In this document: piece after piece, positions 1-12,864 of the stretch
How the letters are laid out: each line of letters begins with the position of its first letter
Position numbering within the stretch: the stretch's first letter is position 1
Origin: Caenorhabditis elegans
Taxonomy: Eukaryota > Nematoda > Chromadorea > Rhabditida > Rhabditidae
Reading direction: 5' to 3'
Length of the DNA: 64,000 nucleotides
Assembly (NCBI RefSeq): GCF_000002985.6
Contig: NC_003283.11
Coordinates: 14,136,001 to 14,200,000 of the forward strand
Program-made: the position numbers and the translations under genes
The notes under the pieces: model-generated
The model's database searches: none
Told to the model about the DNA's origin: nothing
Seen by the model: the letters and a program-made list of their open reading frames with translations, nothing else

Positions 1-1435
1 CACATGTAGCATGAATACTAGACGAATCCATTATCCTTGACAAAATGTCACATGGTGAATACCCTAAAAGTACACTTAGGACTATTTCAGATAAAATGTG
101 GTGTTCGAGGCCCATGAAATTAGGATCAATTGAAATATAAAAAGTGTGTTGAAAAGTGTTCTTGTGTCAGGGTGAAAACCCCAAAACTTGCTTCGAAATC
201 AGGTCACTCGCTACGACTTTCAAGAGGGCCGAGAAAAAGTGACGAGAAGAAAGAGAGAGAGAAAGAAGAACAGACATTGTGTGGTGTCCAAACCAAAAGA
301 GACGCAGTGAAACAAACAGAGTGTGTGTGCTTGAATCAAAATGAGAGATTATTTCATAGATGAGAGACGGCACGCGAGACGCTAGACACGAACTGACCAT
401 GTCTATTTGCATTCACCTGTGTGAGGATGGAAGAATAAGGGGAGACGGGGGACCACCGCTTTTATATCTCTTGTCTCACTCCAGCATTTTCAATACTATT
501 TCCGAGAGCGGTGTTCTATCCGTTTTTACCGTTATGTCTCTAACTAGTGGAGGGAATAAGAGAGAAAAAGAGAAATGGTGCGCCGCTAGGGCCTGTCGTC
601 GCCGACGCGTAATATCATATATTTATATTATATATATATACATATTTATAAATGTGTCTCTGTGTGTTCAATGCGTTGAGAACGGAACACTCTGCTGGGT
701 CAAAATGTTATTAGTAATTGGAGAATGAAGCATAACGGATCGTCTAGAAAAGTTGTGAAGCTTTTGGGTAGGTAGAGGAGTTGTGGTGGCGCCTCTCACT
801 CGGAGGACAGGAGATGTAACACTCAATTTCAGTGCAAATCCTGTAGACTTCCAAAAAATGAGGCTCAGCTTCTTTCAATCTTACAAAAATTAAAATTGTT
901 GATACATTTCATGATACTTTCAAAAATCAAGTTGACAAGGTTTCAAATTTATCTAGAATCTCACTGGATATACATATGATGACTTTTTGCAAAATCCTTG
1001 CCTTAACTATCCTCATTATTTTATTCTACTGTCAACTTAAAATGAAGAGAGTTAAAAGAAAATATATAACTGATAGACAGTAAGATATGAAAAATTAAGA
1101 AAAAATCTAGAAGTCGATCAACAACCAGAACAAATTTTCAAGTTATTTACAATAAATTGTCAAAATGGTAGACAATGCTCAACTACTCGGCAGTTTGCTA
1201 CTCCTGGCGCGCGCACGTTTCGCACCGGGTGCGCGGACGGAGCGCGCTAGTAATAATGTCTCGAACGCCCGGCGCACTCTCTGCGCGCGCCCCGCGCATT
1301 TGATACAAATTTGGTCACGGCTCGTTCCCCATCTTTTCATGATTTTATCAAATACATTGGCAATGTGGAATACTGGGTATATTTAAATTTAATTTTATTA
1401 AAGTGAAAAGCTTTAAAAAAATTAAAAACTTCAAA
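1..1435. other. Left edge without a supported gene
   Basis: No reading frame here has convincing codon use or splice partners. Bases 230-300 are purine-rich (GA runs), and 590-620 and 780-815 hold short GC-rich patches in AT-rich DNA. That composition resembles a promoter region of a gene lying beyond the left edge, but this is inference. Bases 1186-1300 hold the first of three GC-rich repeat islands. Confidence 0.4.
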
Positions 1436-2495
1436 ATTAAAAATTGTTCCGTTGTGCAGCAAGTTCTCTTCTTCCTTTGTTGGAGTTCCTGAAGTTCTTT
1501 CGATGGACCTGAAAAATAAAAAAGTTAATTTCATTCATTGAAACATTTTTCATGTTCATTTGAAAAAGAAAAAAGAACTTACAGAAATCAGGGAAATCAA
1601 ACAACTTCAAAAATCTTATTTCCAAAGGTCCCTCGTGCATTGGCCGTGTGGAGGTGGTGAACCCAATTCATCTCCATACCTTTGCTGCCTTTCTGAAAAT
1701 ATCAAATTATGTTTATAAATAATTGCTATGTATAAAAGAGGTCAAAGACCTGGTCGTTATCAAATTATTACTCATTTCGAGGAAATCGTTTTTATAATCT
1801 TACCGATGAACTAATTCGTTTAAATCCTCTGAAGATGTGATTCGTCTCAGCATTTATGCACTTTCTGCAAATTTTTTCATTAATATTTAATTGAAATTTA
1901 ATAAAAAATAAAGAAAATGCGTAAAGTCGAAAAAAAAACTGAAAAAACACAGCTTGAAAAACTTGGCAGAGTTGAAATCTCGGCCGCGGCCGCGATCTGC
2001 GGAGGGTGCGCGCACGGATCGCGCACGGGGCGCGTACAGAGCGTGGACGATCCGCGCACAGAGCGTCGACGATGTGGGGATTATGTTTTTTCTACGTGAA
2101 TTTGAGGATTGGGAAGTCAAAACACTATAAATTGCCTATATACCGGTACTTTCTATATACGGATCAATATATACACAAACATATCACCATACTTTTCCTA
2201 TTAATTGTGTCCCATTTGACAACTGCAACCTCAAGCCAATAATTGTTCCATTTTGAACGATTACACATTCATACTCTTGATTACATAGTTATTAATATAT
2301 AAAGTTCAGAAATAAGCACGTTTATTTTATTTTCTGGTTCCTGCTTCGTTCTTGCCAGACTCTATTCGCATCCAGTGCGCATACTATGCGCGCCTCGGGC
2401 GCGTCCTTTGCGCTTCAGGTGCGCGCGCCAGGCGGACTCCCTTATTATCGCGCGCCAGGCGCAAAACGTGCGCGCCCCAGGAGAAGCGAACTGCC
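1186..2495. repeat. Three GC-rich intronic repeat islands
   Basis: Bases 1186-1300, 1980-2075 and 2364-2495 are rich in CGCGC, GCGCAC and GCGCGCC in DNA that is otherwise about one third GC. They share words such as GGGTGCGCG, GCGCACGG and CGCCAGGCG in both orientations, so they look like related dispersed repeats. No coding signal was accepted in them. Confidence 0.5.
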
Positions 2496-5400
2496 GAGTA
2501 CCTAGCCATCAATCGAAAAATGTTCTTCGAAAAACTGTTTTCCCTAGTAAAAGCTAGTTTTTTACTTCTTCTGATTATTTACTTATTCTCTTTTTTTTCT
2601 GTGATAATTCCGTGTTATATTTACTCAAAGTCATCCAGAAAAGAAATCAAACAAAACTGGTTGAGAGTGGTGGCGGTGATTCTAGTAGATCAAATACTGA
2701 TTTTTGATCCTTATCTTTTTTCTCTCAATTTATCGGCTCATTTTATATTTATTCAAATCAATCTTGAGAAAAATTCACTTGAAACTAATTTATAAGGAAA
2801 ACTGTATCTATGGGCAGTTTTCAATTGGTAATTTATCTGAAGATAAGGATCTAAAAGAAAAAATAATGAATTACGTACCAAGAAAACTTTGAATTAAAAA
2901 CAACTATGGCCTTCAAAATTGCAAAAAATTATGTACATAAAATTCAATTATGATGTTTCTAAATTTGAGCAAAATTGAGTTTCCCGAAAATTAATACTCG
3001 TGAGGTTAAGAAACATTCGTTCTACTCATAGTAGGAATAAAAATAACCACCTAAAAATTAAGAGAATTTTGCAAAAAAAAAAATCAAAGCCGTAGGTGAG
3101 TCTATTTTTGATTTTCCGAGTGTTTGGCCATTTTCCATTTAAAGGCATAAACAGTATAAAAAGGATTGGAAACTGAAATTAACGGCAACTTTCAGGTTTT
3201 TGGATATTTTAGGATTAAGAAGTGGGAATTCAATTTTAAGAATTAAAAGATATTTCCCAAGAGAACCCCCAAATATTTGTTAAAGAAACCTGGAAGTATA
3301 TTTTTTACAGTGCTTTACAAATAAGTTGGCGTTTATTCGAAAAATACTCCAAACTCACACTTCCGACGGCGCCTCAAATTTTATGTAATAATCGTTAATT
3401 AGTGCTAACTATAAGGTACCAGGTACAAACATAATGGGCAGCTGTCCACAGACAAGATGGATGAAATGAGTCATCAAATCGATTTAACTGAAGGCCAACA
3501 CCACATAGTGGTGGTAGTAGTGCCCGGGACATTCACAAATGAACACTTTTCGGGCGGCCCTTTTCCCTCGCCACTCTTCCTTTTCTCTTCTATTCTTCTT
3601 GCGGGAGGCTAGTGGCTTGACAGAAAGAGAAAAAGAGGTAAAGATTTTCGAAATGAAATGAGAGAGAGAGCACATAAGATTGTAGAGAAAAAGAGAAGTT
3701 GAGACGACATGCGAGGCCACCGGGATTCGGTGGGTCCCGAAGGGAAACGCTATTTTCAGACTAGGCAGATTTTGCAAACCCCTTCTAAAGCAATCTGTGA
3801 TATCTTACTAGATTTTGGGGTAAATCAGAAGTATGTGAAAATGTACATGTGCGTCGACAGTGTGGCGCCATGTAAATTACTTATCGACTGACTTAGAACA
3901 ACCTGTTTCGAATGACTGGACATGTGTTATGCTACCGGTATTCATTGTGTTTACGAGGTAAATGTATTGGATTTATTGTAAAAATGGGAAAAAAAACGTA
4001 TATAGTTGCACTTATAATTTATGAATAAAATTACAGGTATTTAGACGCACGGCAAGTTTTCAAGTTTTTCACTCTCCGAGAATTGCTTTAGGGTATGGTA
4101 ATGCTCATTACGGCAAACCTGCCGCGAGATAGCTTTTATTGAAACATAATTGCGGGCCAAATTTAATGCGAATTGTTAAAGTAATTTCAGTTGAAGTTGT
4201 GATCCCTGGACATAATACTTTATGAGCTGATTTGGCAGTAATATAATCAGATAATCAAATAGTAAAATAGACTCGAAAAAAATCGAGTTTATTACCGTCA
4301 AATAAAATTTTTTGAAGGTTATTTTACACGGCTTGACAAACGAGCTCTACCAAAAAATACTCTTAATCTATTTTCTAAAAATAGTAGCGGCCTTTCTTGA
4401 GAAAAAAAACCCTTCAAACCGCTGAGTATACAATGACCAAACTATATACGTACAAGTACCACTTCTCGAGCCGTGTTTCGTTTTTATTTGAAAAAAAGTG
4501 GTTTATCGTAAGCCCGTCAAATGGAAAAGCGGTAGAAAATATGTGGTCAGGTACTAGATACTATGCATTAGATGCCGGTCTCTGGTTAGTCTCCCTCACT
4601 GAAAAAAACTAATTTTTAATGTGAATCTTGGCCACAATTGACCTAGTTTGAACCCTATTTTTTTGCTTGGTGGTTAACTAAAAACAATAGAATTTATTTC
4701 AAGGAAAATCAATAGAAAATTATTACGAAACCATTTTTTGAGATCGTGATCATATGTTCTTTTCAATCATGCTTTACGTCAGAGTTTCATCATAAGTAAT
4801 ATAAAATTCCAACAAAAAAGAAGTAGTAACCAAACACAAACCAACTGAACAACTGAAAAAGGAAAGAAAGAGGGAAAAAGTTCGACCACAAAAAAAGAAG
4901 AATAGAAAAAAATGGCAATACTTTCAAAATGCAATTACGTTCAGAAATCGAATTGTTCTGTAAGACGTAGCTTTACTAAACTTATAAAGGGGCAAGAAAA
5001 GAAGAGAGGATAGAAGGATCATGCATGCCTAGAAGATAATTTTGTACCAAAAAAACTAAAAAGAAATCATAGAGAAGTTATGTACTTACTGGTTTTTTGC
5101 CGACTGACGCCGAGCTCATTGTTGATAGAAAATAGCCTAAATTCTGCAGGTTTTGGTGGGAATTGGGAAGAAATCAAAATGGAAAAAGAAACAAAGAAAA
5201 TTGAAAAGAAACTTTGAAAATGATGTGGTCATTAGATGAAAAGATGCAAAGAAAGGTTTTCAATTGAAGGCAAAATGACAACTGACACTTTGTGAAACTT
5301 GGGGTTTAAACGAAGATAGAAAACACTTTAAATTATATGGATTAGCGATAAAAATAGACGGAAAAAATACTCGTATGATTTTTATCAGAGGGCTTCACTC

Positions 5401-8400
5401 TGGGTCATTTTTAAAACTCGTCTTCGGAGATTTTTGAGATAAGAACTGATGGCATAGATCAGAAGATTTTAAATTTTTTAAAAGTTTATTCCTTTTGGAA
5501 ATGAAGATAAAGATAGGCAAATACAAATGAGTTTTGTACATTTTATAAATTTTAAATTAAAATTTATGACCCTTTCTGTAAATTTGTAAGATTATCGTAA
5601 ATTTGATACTTTAAAAATCAACACATCTAATTTTTAAATTTTATAAATTTTCAAGCAGTTTTTTCCGATTTCTTGGAAATTCGAAAATGTAGTTTTTCGA
5701 TTTTTCAAAAATTTTTCATCAATATTCTGGAAAGCAATATTTTTATAACTGTAGTAGAGCTATACGTACGACTTTTCAAATTAAAGAAAAAAAGAAAATT
5801 TCCAGGTAGGCACGAAATGCCCGCTTGGCTTAAAGGTGACCCACACCTGCTTATATTGCAAAAATTGCGAAAATGTAATATTTTTCGTGTTTCCTAATTG
5901 CAATTTAAACACACACAATGGTTAAATGTGACTGTTCATACACAAAACTCTGAAGCACAGGTTAATAGGCACGTAGGTAGGTAGGCATAAATCAGTCATT
6001 TACGCCTGAAGCCCTAACCAAGAATGAATTCAAGTCTATGCACTATAGTTCTCCTAAGCCCATTATAAATGACTCAGCTTCATAATTGAAAATTTTTTAT
6101 ACGAGATGTGACTTTTCTTGACCTGGATGTTATCTCTCATTCTGAAAAAAGAAGAAATATCTAATTTTATTCCTTTTGAATATTTTTGAGTGCTCGTGAC
6201 CTCTGGTGCCCCCTCTCACAAATGACATAGAGTTCAATGGATCCATTCAGTTTTGGATTAGAGCAGAACGAAAATGGGAATTATTTGAAATTGTATCTCG
6301 TAGAAAATTTTCAAAATCAGAAATCAAAAGTTCACCGCAACTCCTGACTCGCATCACCCGACCTGCTCAAATTAAATTTTGCCTTTCTTCTCAAAACACG
6401 AGAGCACAATTTTGGGTCTCAACGAAAAAAGTGGAGCTCCTAATAGAACTTCCTTCCAATGGCAGTCAGTAGACTTTTATGACTATTTTAGGAACGTTTT
6501 TTTGCAAAGTACGTGCTTCCAAAAGCAATAGAGGCTCTTCCATCAAAAAATGACGATATTGAATGTTGAGGGGGGCGGAGAGAGAGAAAATGAAAAGCTT
6601 CAATAAGTCATCGACTTACAGAACATTTTTTGGTCAGTATTTAGAAGTACTCGTCATCAGAAAAGAGAAGAAAGGAGGAAGAAGAAATAAAATGAATGGG
6701 AAAAATCAGTGAAGCTGAAAATGGGCGGAAAACGAAAAAAAAAACGAGGCGGATGAAAAAATGGAGAGGAATAGGGCAGAGAACAAGACTTTCGTTCTTT
6801 TGTTACAATATTGACAAAAGGTTATTCTAATTTTTTTCTCAGATTAGAATATCCAAAAAAATTTTTTTTTATTTTTTAATATGAAAAAAAATCTGAATTT
6901 AAAAAAGCTATAAAATTGTTCTCCTAAAATCCTAAAAAATCAAATAGAATTTTTTTTTGAGTTTTTGCATCATACTATTTCAAAACGTTGATTCATTTTC
7001 ATTCAAAATTTTTTAAAATTCAACTATAAACAGTGGTTTGAAAATTAATGACGACATTTCAAAAATGCGAAAATCATCAAAAATATTTGAAAAATGAACT
7101 CCCACTCACGAAAAGAGCAAATATTTTGTTATTCTCAACTTTTTATTTGTTCAGCAAATTATTTTTTTTGATAATCCGTTGAAAATTTATCGTGGCGCGA
7201 CCGTGAATGCTAGTTTTCAAGGCGACCCACGCCTGTTTCGTGCCTACTGTCAAGGTACCAAATTTCAACAAAAATGTTAAAATAGGATAAATGTGAGCAA
7301 TCCAAAATCAGAAACAATGAAGACTGGAGCTCACACCCAAAGTCCAGAAAAAAAGGTGTTCACGTAGTCAGGCAGGCATTTCTATCGAGAACTATTGAGA
7401 ATATCTCACCAGTTCAATAGAATTTTTAGTTGTTTTGGAGTAGAATTTAAAAAATTCTAATTTTGAAATTTCAGAAAGAAAGGAGCTACATAAATTAGAA
7501 AAACAACTTACGAAATATTCTAGATCAAACTAAATATTTTCAAAAATGCATTTCCTTTGCTTCTTAAATGGCAAAATTTGGAAAAAGACTCAAAGTATTA
7601 AAAAAGGAACGGCACTTAGATGTTTGATGTCCAGTTGACCACTAATTAAATCGTTTTTCGGAAATGGCTCATAAATTTGACGTCGTTATTTTTTCGGGTG
7701 CTTGGAGCTCATGCCTCCCAAGGAAGTCGATCGACGAGGCAAGAAGATGTGAAACGAAATAGTAAGCATTTCAAGGAGATCTGAGAGAAACTAGTGTTCG
7801 AGAACAGGTCAGAGAAGTAGAGGAAAACGAAGAAAAATAAGAAGGACGCCTTCTTTTTTTTTTCTTTTTTTCTATGTCTCTTCCGGAAAGCAAGAGAGCA
7901 GAAAGAAAAGAGAATAAGTTCTGACGTGAATACATGCACACAGTTTGATGTATGTATGGACCAGAAAAGAAGAAGCACAAGAGAGAGGTCTTCTGTTAGT
8001 TGTTGCAAATTTTTGAGCCGCCTCAAGTTTCAATGACACTGTTGACGATGTTGCTCTCGGCTGGGCGAATAAGAAAAATGACGACAAGGAGGGGAGGACA
8101 AACTTTGCTCCGGAAGTTTTGAAAGATTCTTATTTTTTGACAATATAACTTTTTTGAATAGCTTGTACAAGTTGCACATATGTATAAGTTGAGCAGCAGC
8201 TAAAAATTTTAAAATGTAAAACTGAAATACTTGTTGAATTTATAAGAAAACTACTGAAAATATCTTGAAAACATGTTAGGAAAATTAAAAATTTTCCATT
8301 CAGACATTTACTTACTCAATGCAGTTCCATAGCTAAGTCATTTTAATGTTTCCTTTTAAAACATTCCGTTTTATAACTGAATATCCGGTCTCTGACACTT

Positions 8401-9367
8401 TATCTTTTTAGTCAGATCAAAATATTATTATCAAATATTTATGGCAATTTATCTTAGACTTATAGCATGAAATCCTCTATTTTTAGAAAATAAAATAAAT
8501 AATGCGTGAGAAAAGTCTGAAAATTCTGAACGACCAATGAGTAGAATCCGAAAAAGGGGGAGAACCCCCAAGAGAGGCAAAGAGAAGATGGCTTGAAACC
8601 CAATACCTGCGTCATTCGAAATGTAAATACTTTCACTCTGAATTACTAGGAGGGTTAGGTTCGAGTTTAGAAGGGAAGAGAGCATGGAATTATGGATGAG
8701 AAGTACACACGTAGGTGAACTTTGCTGTGGGATTTTTAAAAGTTGTTTGAAACTTGAATAATGTTGGAAAAGTTAAGGTACCTTTAGAAATAGACACAAC
8801 GTACGTTGAGATTGAAGTAAATTGGGGGGGGGGGGGGGACCAAAATAAGGATTGTAAAAACTTTTTAATGAGCGGTTCCACTTTTGAAATAGTTATAATG
8901 CTGCAACACACACAGTGCTGACATAAGATATATCCAATTGGAAAATTTGATAACCTTGCGAAGTTTTCAAAAAAAATAAGCTCAAGAAGACACTTTTTTG
9001 ACCAGTATTGTAGATGTTTTCTATTAAAAATCGAACTAACCTTAACCTTATAAGCATAAATGCGATCAACACTTCTCCGTCTCGACGTACTTTTCTCCTT
9101 TCCACCATGCCGATTTCCGACTCGATTTTCAACATTTGGAGCAGCAGATGCTCTTCTTGCAGCTATCAACTCTCTTCTCTTCATTTCTTCCATACTTTCT
9201 TCATCCAATTCATCTTCAGTAGTTGTTGGCTCATTTATTGTTTTACTTGAAGTTGCTCCATTTCTACTGCCAAGCAGTGAAGCGATTAGAGATGAACTTC
9301 GTTTGTTCAATCGACGAGATAGACGCTTGGTCCATGCTAAACGAGAAGTTTCTTCTTCATCCGGCAT
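1437..9367 (-). CDS. Unresolved minus-strand gene with two apparent start exons
   Basis: I do not recognise this gene. Visible pieces, in order of transcription: an exon at 9367-9047 (or to 9041) beginning MPDEEETSRLAW, rich in Arg/Ser/Glu, ending at a GTTAAG or GTTAGT donor; a 30-nt exon at 5119-5090 coding MSSASVGKKP before GTAAGTAC; an exon at 1864-1804 between TTTGCAG and GTAAGATT coding KCINAETNHIFRGFKRISS; and an exon at 1692-1583 coding KGSKGMEMNWVHHLHTANAR and ending in TGA at 1599-1597. The last two join in frame. A further intron (GTAAGTTC to TTTTTCAG, 1582-1509) follows the stop, so the 3' UTR may be spliced or an alternative end may exist. Both start exons end in phase 0, while 1864 needs phase 2, so at least one exon between them is missing from my model. 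Linking all pieces to one gene is inference. The N-terminal part is basic and low in complexity; no domain was identified. Confidence 0.5.
5120..5420 (-). promoter_or_regulatory. Putative internal promoter for the short start exon
   Basis: This is the DNA upstream of the ATG at 5119 on the minus strand. The call rests only on an ATG exon with an excellent GTAAGTAC donor; there is no clear TATA box and no initiator evidence. A trans-spliced or non-initial exon is possible. Confidence 0.3.
8824..8838 (+). repeat. Uninterrupted G15 tract
   Basis: Fifteen consecutive G on the plus strand (C15 on the minus strand), inside the first intron of the unresolved minus-strand gene. Monomeric G/C tracts of this length are known in C. 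elegans as sites of deletion when the FANCJ-like helicase DOG-1 is absent. Confidence 0.95.
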
Positions 9368-10648
9368 TCTGTCAGAATTATGGAAAATTCTATATGGATA
9401 CCAAGTGTTTTCTGTAAAAAAAGTATGACTTTGATTATGACTTTGAGAAAATTTCAAAACCAAGAAATTGCAAAAAAAAGAGAGCAGTTTTTGGAAAGAT
9501 TGAGGAAATATGAAAAAAACACAGAGGATTATTTAAAAATTTCAACTATTCAGATAATGCCCAATCATCTTTCTGATTTCAACAATACCATTATAGAAAA
9601 AACCATCGGATTTTAAATTTGAAAAATCCAAATAGAAACTATTGAAAAATTTTCAGATATTGATTTCAAAAAAATCAAATTCACATGACCAGTAAACAAC
9701 GTGTCGAAAATTGCGAATTCAAAAACTAAAATAAAAAGTAAAAACGAAAAACCAACAAACGGAGAGGGAGGAGCATCGACTTGACAACAACATTTTTCAA
9801 AAGGATTATGAGTTTCAAACCGTCAATTGGAGATTATTACAATGTGCTTTGAAATTTTGAAGAATATCTTGAATTCTTAAAAATCTAAGCAAAAATTGGA
9901 AACTCCGTTCTAGTTAAATCTGCTGAACTCGTATTAGTTGAAAAATTTAAATAAGTATTTTAACACATTGCCTTTTTATTTCCAAAAACCACCTGTTTTT
10001 CTAACAACAACATATAAAAATAACATTTTAATTTAAGAGAAAATTATAACAAATTTATAATTTTAAAACAATATTTTTGAGTTGTTGCCCAGTTCTACTA
10101 GTCAACGAAATGTTTATTTACTTTTCTTAAAATGAAAATGAGAACACCATAGACCGGGAAGCTGATAACGAGAAAGGGTCAGTTTTTTTGAAAATAAAGT
10201 GAGTAATTATGAAGGCACTATACTACATTTTCAAACGGTACTTGTGTATTATCGGAACGCAAATTTAAATTAAAATAAATGTTAATTTATTTCTCCATTA
10301 AACCTGAATAACGTTACGTGATATGCATTTTCTTTCATTAACAATAAGCATACTTTTGAATTTTCTTTCTAAAAAAATTCACGTAAAATTTCTTGTTTTT
10401 GAAAATTTGGAAAACCCTTCAATTAAATATTTTGAAAAAATCCGTGACCCGTTGGCTCCGCCCATTTTGCAACATTAACAACAACAAATAAAATCAATAT
10501 TCTCATCCATTCCTCAACATCGTGACAACGACGGCGTACATTCATCGACGCTTTTTTCGTGTAAATTGTGAGTTTTCCTCGGAAACTTTTCTTCCGTCGG
10601 GTCTTCCAGACTCTCGCAGATCTGAACCCCCACTATTATCTTTTTCAG
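9368..10648. promoter_or_regulatory. Divergent intergenic region between the unresolved gene and the acyl-CoA synthetase
   Basis: AT-rich DNA between two divergent ATGs (9367 minus, 10649 plus). It holds one copy of the 24-bp inverted repeat at 10241. The stretch 10520-10565 is less AT-rich and may be 5' UTR, with a possible GTGAGTTTTC donor near 10566 and the TTTTTCAG acceptor at 10641-10648 directly before the synthetase ATG. No TATA box is assigned. Confidence 0.4.
10241..10264 (+). repeat. Left copy of a perfect 24-bp inverted repeat
   Basis: The 24 bases beginning CTTGTGTATTATCGG are the exact reverse complement of 12841-12864. The two copies bracket the acyl-CoA synthetase gene; this one lies about 385 bp upstream of its ATG. 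Confidence 0.9.
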
Positions 10649-12784
10649 ATGGTATTCGTGTCAAAAGCTGTTCCACTGAAACTTTCGACGCAACCGGTGC
10701 ACGAGCGGATTCTGGACTCATGTCGTATCCATGCAGCCGCCAATAAGGACGCCATAGTTTTTGTGAGTACGGATTTATCATGGATCTTATGGATACTTCA
10801 TGTGGGTTGCCTTATGTTCAATCTCATGGGACCGTACTCATGAAACCAGTTAAAGGCTACCTCATATTGTCGGTCATGGTACTATAAACATCATCATTTC
10901 AAAATTTCAGATTGACGCCGAAACCACCACCAAGAAGAAGCTTTATCGTGACGTGGAACCGACCGTGAACAGCCTGGCTACAGCCCTAGTCAAACTGTAA
11001 GTACCCCATAGATAAGGTACCCATAGTCTATCCCAATAATTTCAGCGGATTCAAGCCTGGTGACGTGGCAGCGCAAGCATTCCCGAATTGTCCGGAATTT
11101 CTGATTGCGATGCTCGCGGTGATGAAGTGCGGCGGAGCCATGTCGAATGCTAGTGCGATTTTTACGGATTGTGAGTTTGTATCCATATGAATGCACCATG
11201 ACAACAATTTGTTTTCAGACGAGCTTCAACTCCAATTCAAAGACTCTAACACCTCTATTGTGTTCACCGACGAGGATCGTCTTGCCAGAGTCCGCCGCTC
11301 CGTCGCCAAGTGTCCGGGGGTCCGAAAGATCATCTGCCTGCGGACCTTCCCTTTGCGCGCCGAGTTTCCGGAGAATGTGCTCGATTTTGTAGAGCTCACT
11401 CAAACTCCCGATCAACCAATCAATGTTGTGGTGAGCCCAGATGCCATTGCTCTTCTGCCATATTCTTCCGGTACCACCGGACGTCCAAAGGGGTGTCAGT
11501 TGACCCACAAGAACATCAGTGCCATGTTGGACATTGCACAGAGCCATTTGGAGACTGAAGTTGCTCAGGCAATGTTTGGAAAGGAGAAACCTACTTGGAA
11601 TAAGGAGCACGTGCTTCTTCTGCTCCCATGGTACCATGCATATGGCCTCAATACCATGTTGGAGACGATTTTATTGGGGGCGACTGGATTGGTGTTCAAA
11701 AAATTTGACACGATTGTCATGTTGAATCGCATCAAGTTTTATAAGGTATGGGGCTGTCTATAGGGTTTTATGGCTTCCTATGGATATCCATGGAAGCTTT
11801 TATAAAGGCATCATAGATACATATGGTAATTTATTGTATCGTAGGGGTAATTATGGATACCTATGGCTAAAATACCCTAATTTTCAGGTCAAACTAGCCT
11901 GGCTCGTGCCCCCAATGCTCATCTTCCTCGCCAAAGATCCAATGGTCCCGATCTTCAACGTGGCCCCATACCTCAAAGTGATCATGTCTGCCGGAGCCAC
12001 TGCCGGAAAGCAGCTCTGCGAAGAAGTCCAGAAGAGATTTCCGAACGCTTGGCTGTGCCAAGCATATGGAATGACGGAAATGGTTCAGTTCACCACTCTG
12101 CCGATATTTGAGCACGGAAATTGCTTTGAGACCGTGGGAAGTTTGGGACCAACTTATGAGATGAAGATTCTGGATAAGGAGGGCAAAGAGGTAGTTTTCC
12201 AGACTTCAAAGTATTTGAGAATCCTTGAAATTTTTCAGGTTGACAAAACCGACACAGTTGGTCAGCTGTGCTTCCGAGGACCTACCATAATGAAGGGGTA
12301 CTTGAAAAAGGAAGAATCTGACATTATCGATAAGGATGGATTCTTGAAAACTGGCGATTTGGGTTCAGTGGATCAGAAGGGTCGTGTCCACGTCACCGGT
12401 CGTATCAAAGAGCTCATCAAGGTCAATGGAATGCAAGTTCCACCTGTCGAGATTGAAGATGTCCTCCTGTTGCACCCGAAGGTTAAGGATTGTGCGGTAA
12501 TTGGGATCCCGGACGAGCAGAAGGGCGAGTCCCCGAGAGCTTATATCGTGAAGAAGGACCATACTCTTACTGAAGCCGAGCTCTCGGATTTTGTTCATAA
12601 AATGCTCTCTTCGTACAAATGGATTGACACCTATGAGTTTATCGATGCGATTCCGAAGCTTCCGTCGGGGAAGATTCAGAGAAAGAAGCTGAAGGAGATG
12701 GCCGCTGGCGGAGGATCTACGGAGAACTCGGAGGCCAGTCAGAGTTCAAAGGAAATTTCTGAAAGAGTTGGAGAAAAGAAGTAG
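10649..12784 (+). CDS. Acyl-CoA synthetase, 4-coumarate-CoA ligase type (acs family)
   Basis: Exons 10649-10762, 10911-10996, 11046-11170, 11219-11745, 11888-12190 and 12239-12784 join in frame to 566 aa. The ATG follows a TTTTTCAG acceptor directly, as in trans-spliced worm genes. The last intron is 48 nt and in frame, so it could be read through. The adenylate-forming signature is complete: P-loop YSSGTTGRPKG near residue 189, YGMTE near 344, TGDLG near 423, the hinge and CoA region GRIKELIKVNGMQVPPVEIE, and the C-terminal catalytic lysine in PSGKIQRKK near 528. Such enzymes activate a carboxylic acid to an acyl-AMP and then an acyl-CoA. There is no C-terminal SKL-type peroxisomal signal (the end is GEKK), no signal peptide and no membrane segment, so the cell compartment is open. 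The substrate cannot be read from sequence. A poly(A) signal AATAAA lies at 12810-12815. The family is certain; I do not assign an acs number. Confidence 0.93.
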
Positions 12785-12840
12785 ACTAAAAGAATCTTGA
12801 ACTGAGCAAAATAAAGTTTGATTTTAAAAAATTAATTTTT

Positions 12841-12864
12841 ATTTGCGTTCCGATAATACACAAG
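12841..12864 (-). repeat. Right copy of a perfect 24-bp inverted repeat
   Basis: Exact reverse complement of 10241-10264, located 57 bp after the synthetase stop codon and about 25 bp past its poly(A) signal. Confidence 0.9.

Noticed and set aside
3484..3891. Overlapping frames on both strands near 3.5-3.9 kb
   Set aside because: The GA-rich and TC-rich composition gives open frames without splice partners; more like regulatory DNA.
8690..9046. Extension of the 9367 exon through to 8690
   Set aside because: Codon use collapses after the GTTAAG/GTTAGT donors and the frame runs through the poly-C tract, so it reads an intron.
12191..12238. Read-through of the last synthetase intron as coding
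   Set aside because: The 48-nt stretch has good GT and TTTTTCAG ends and would insert 16 residues in a conserved region.
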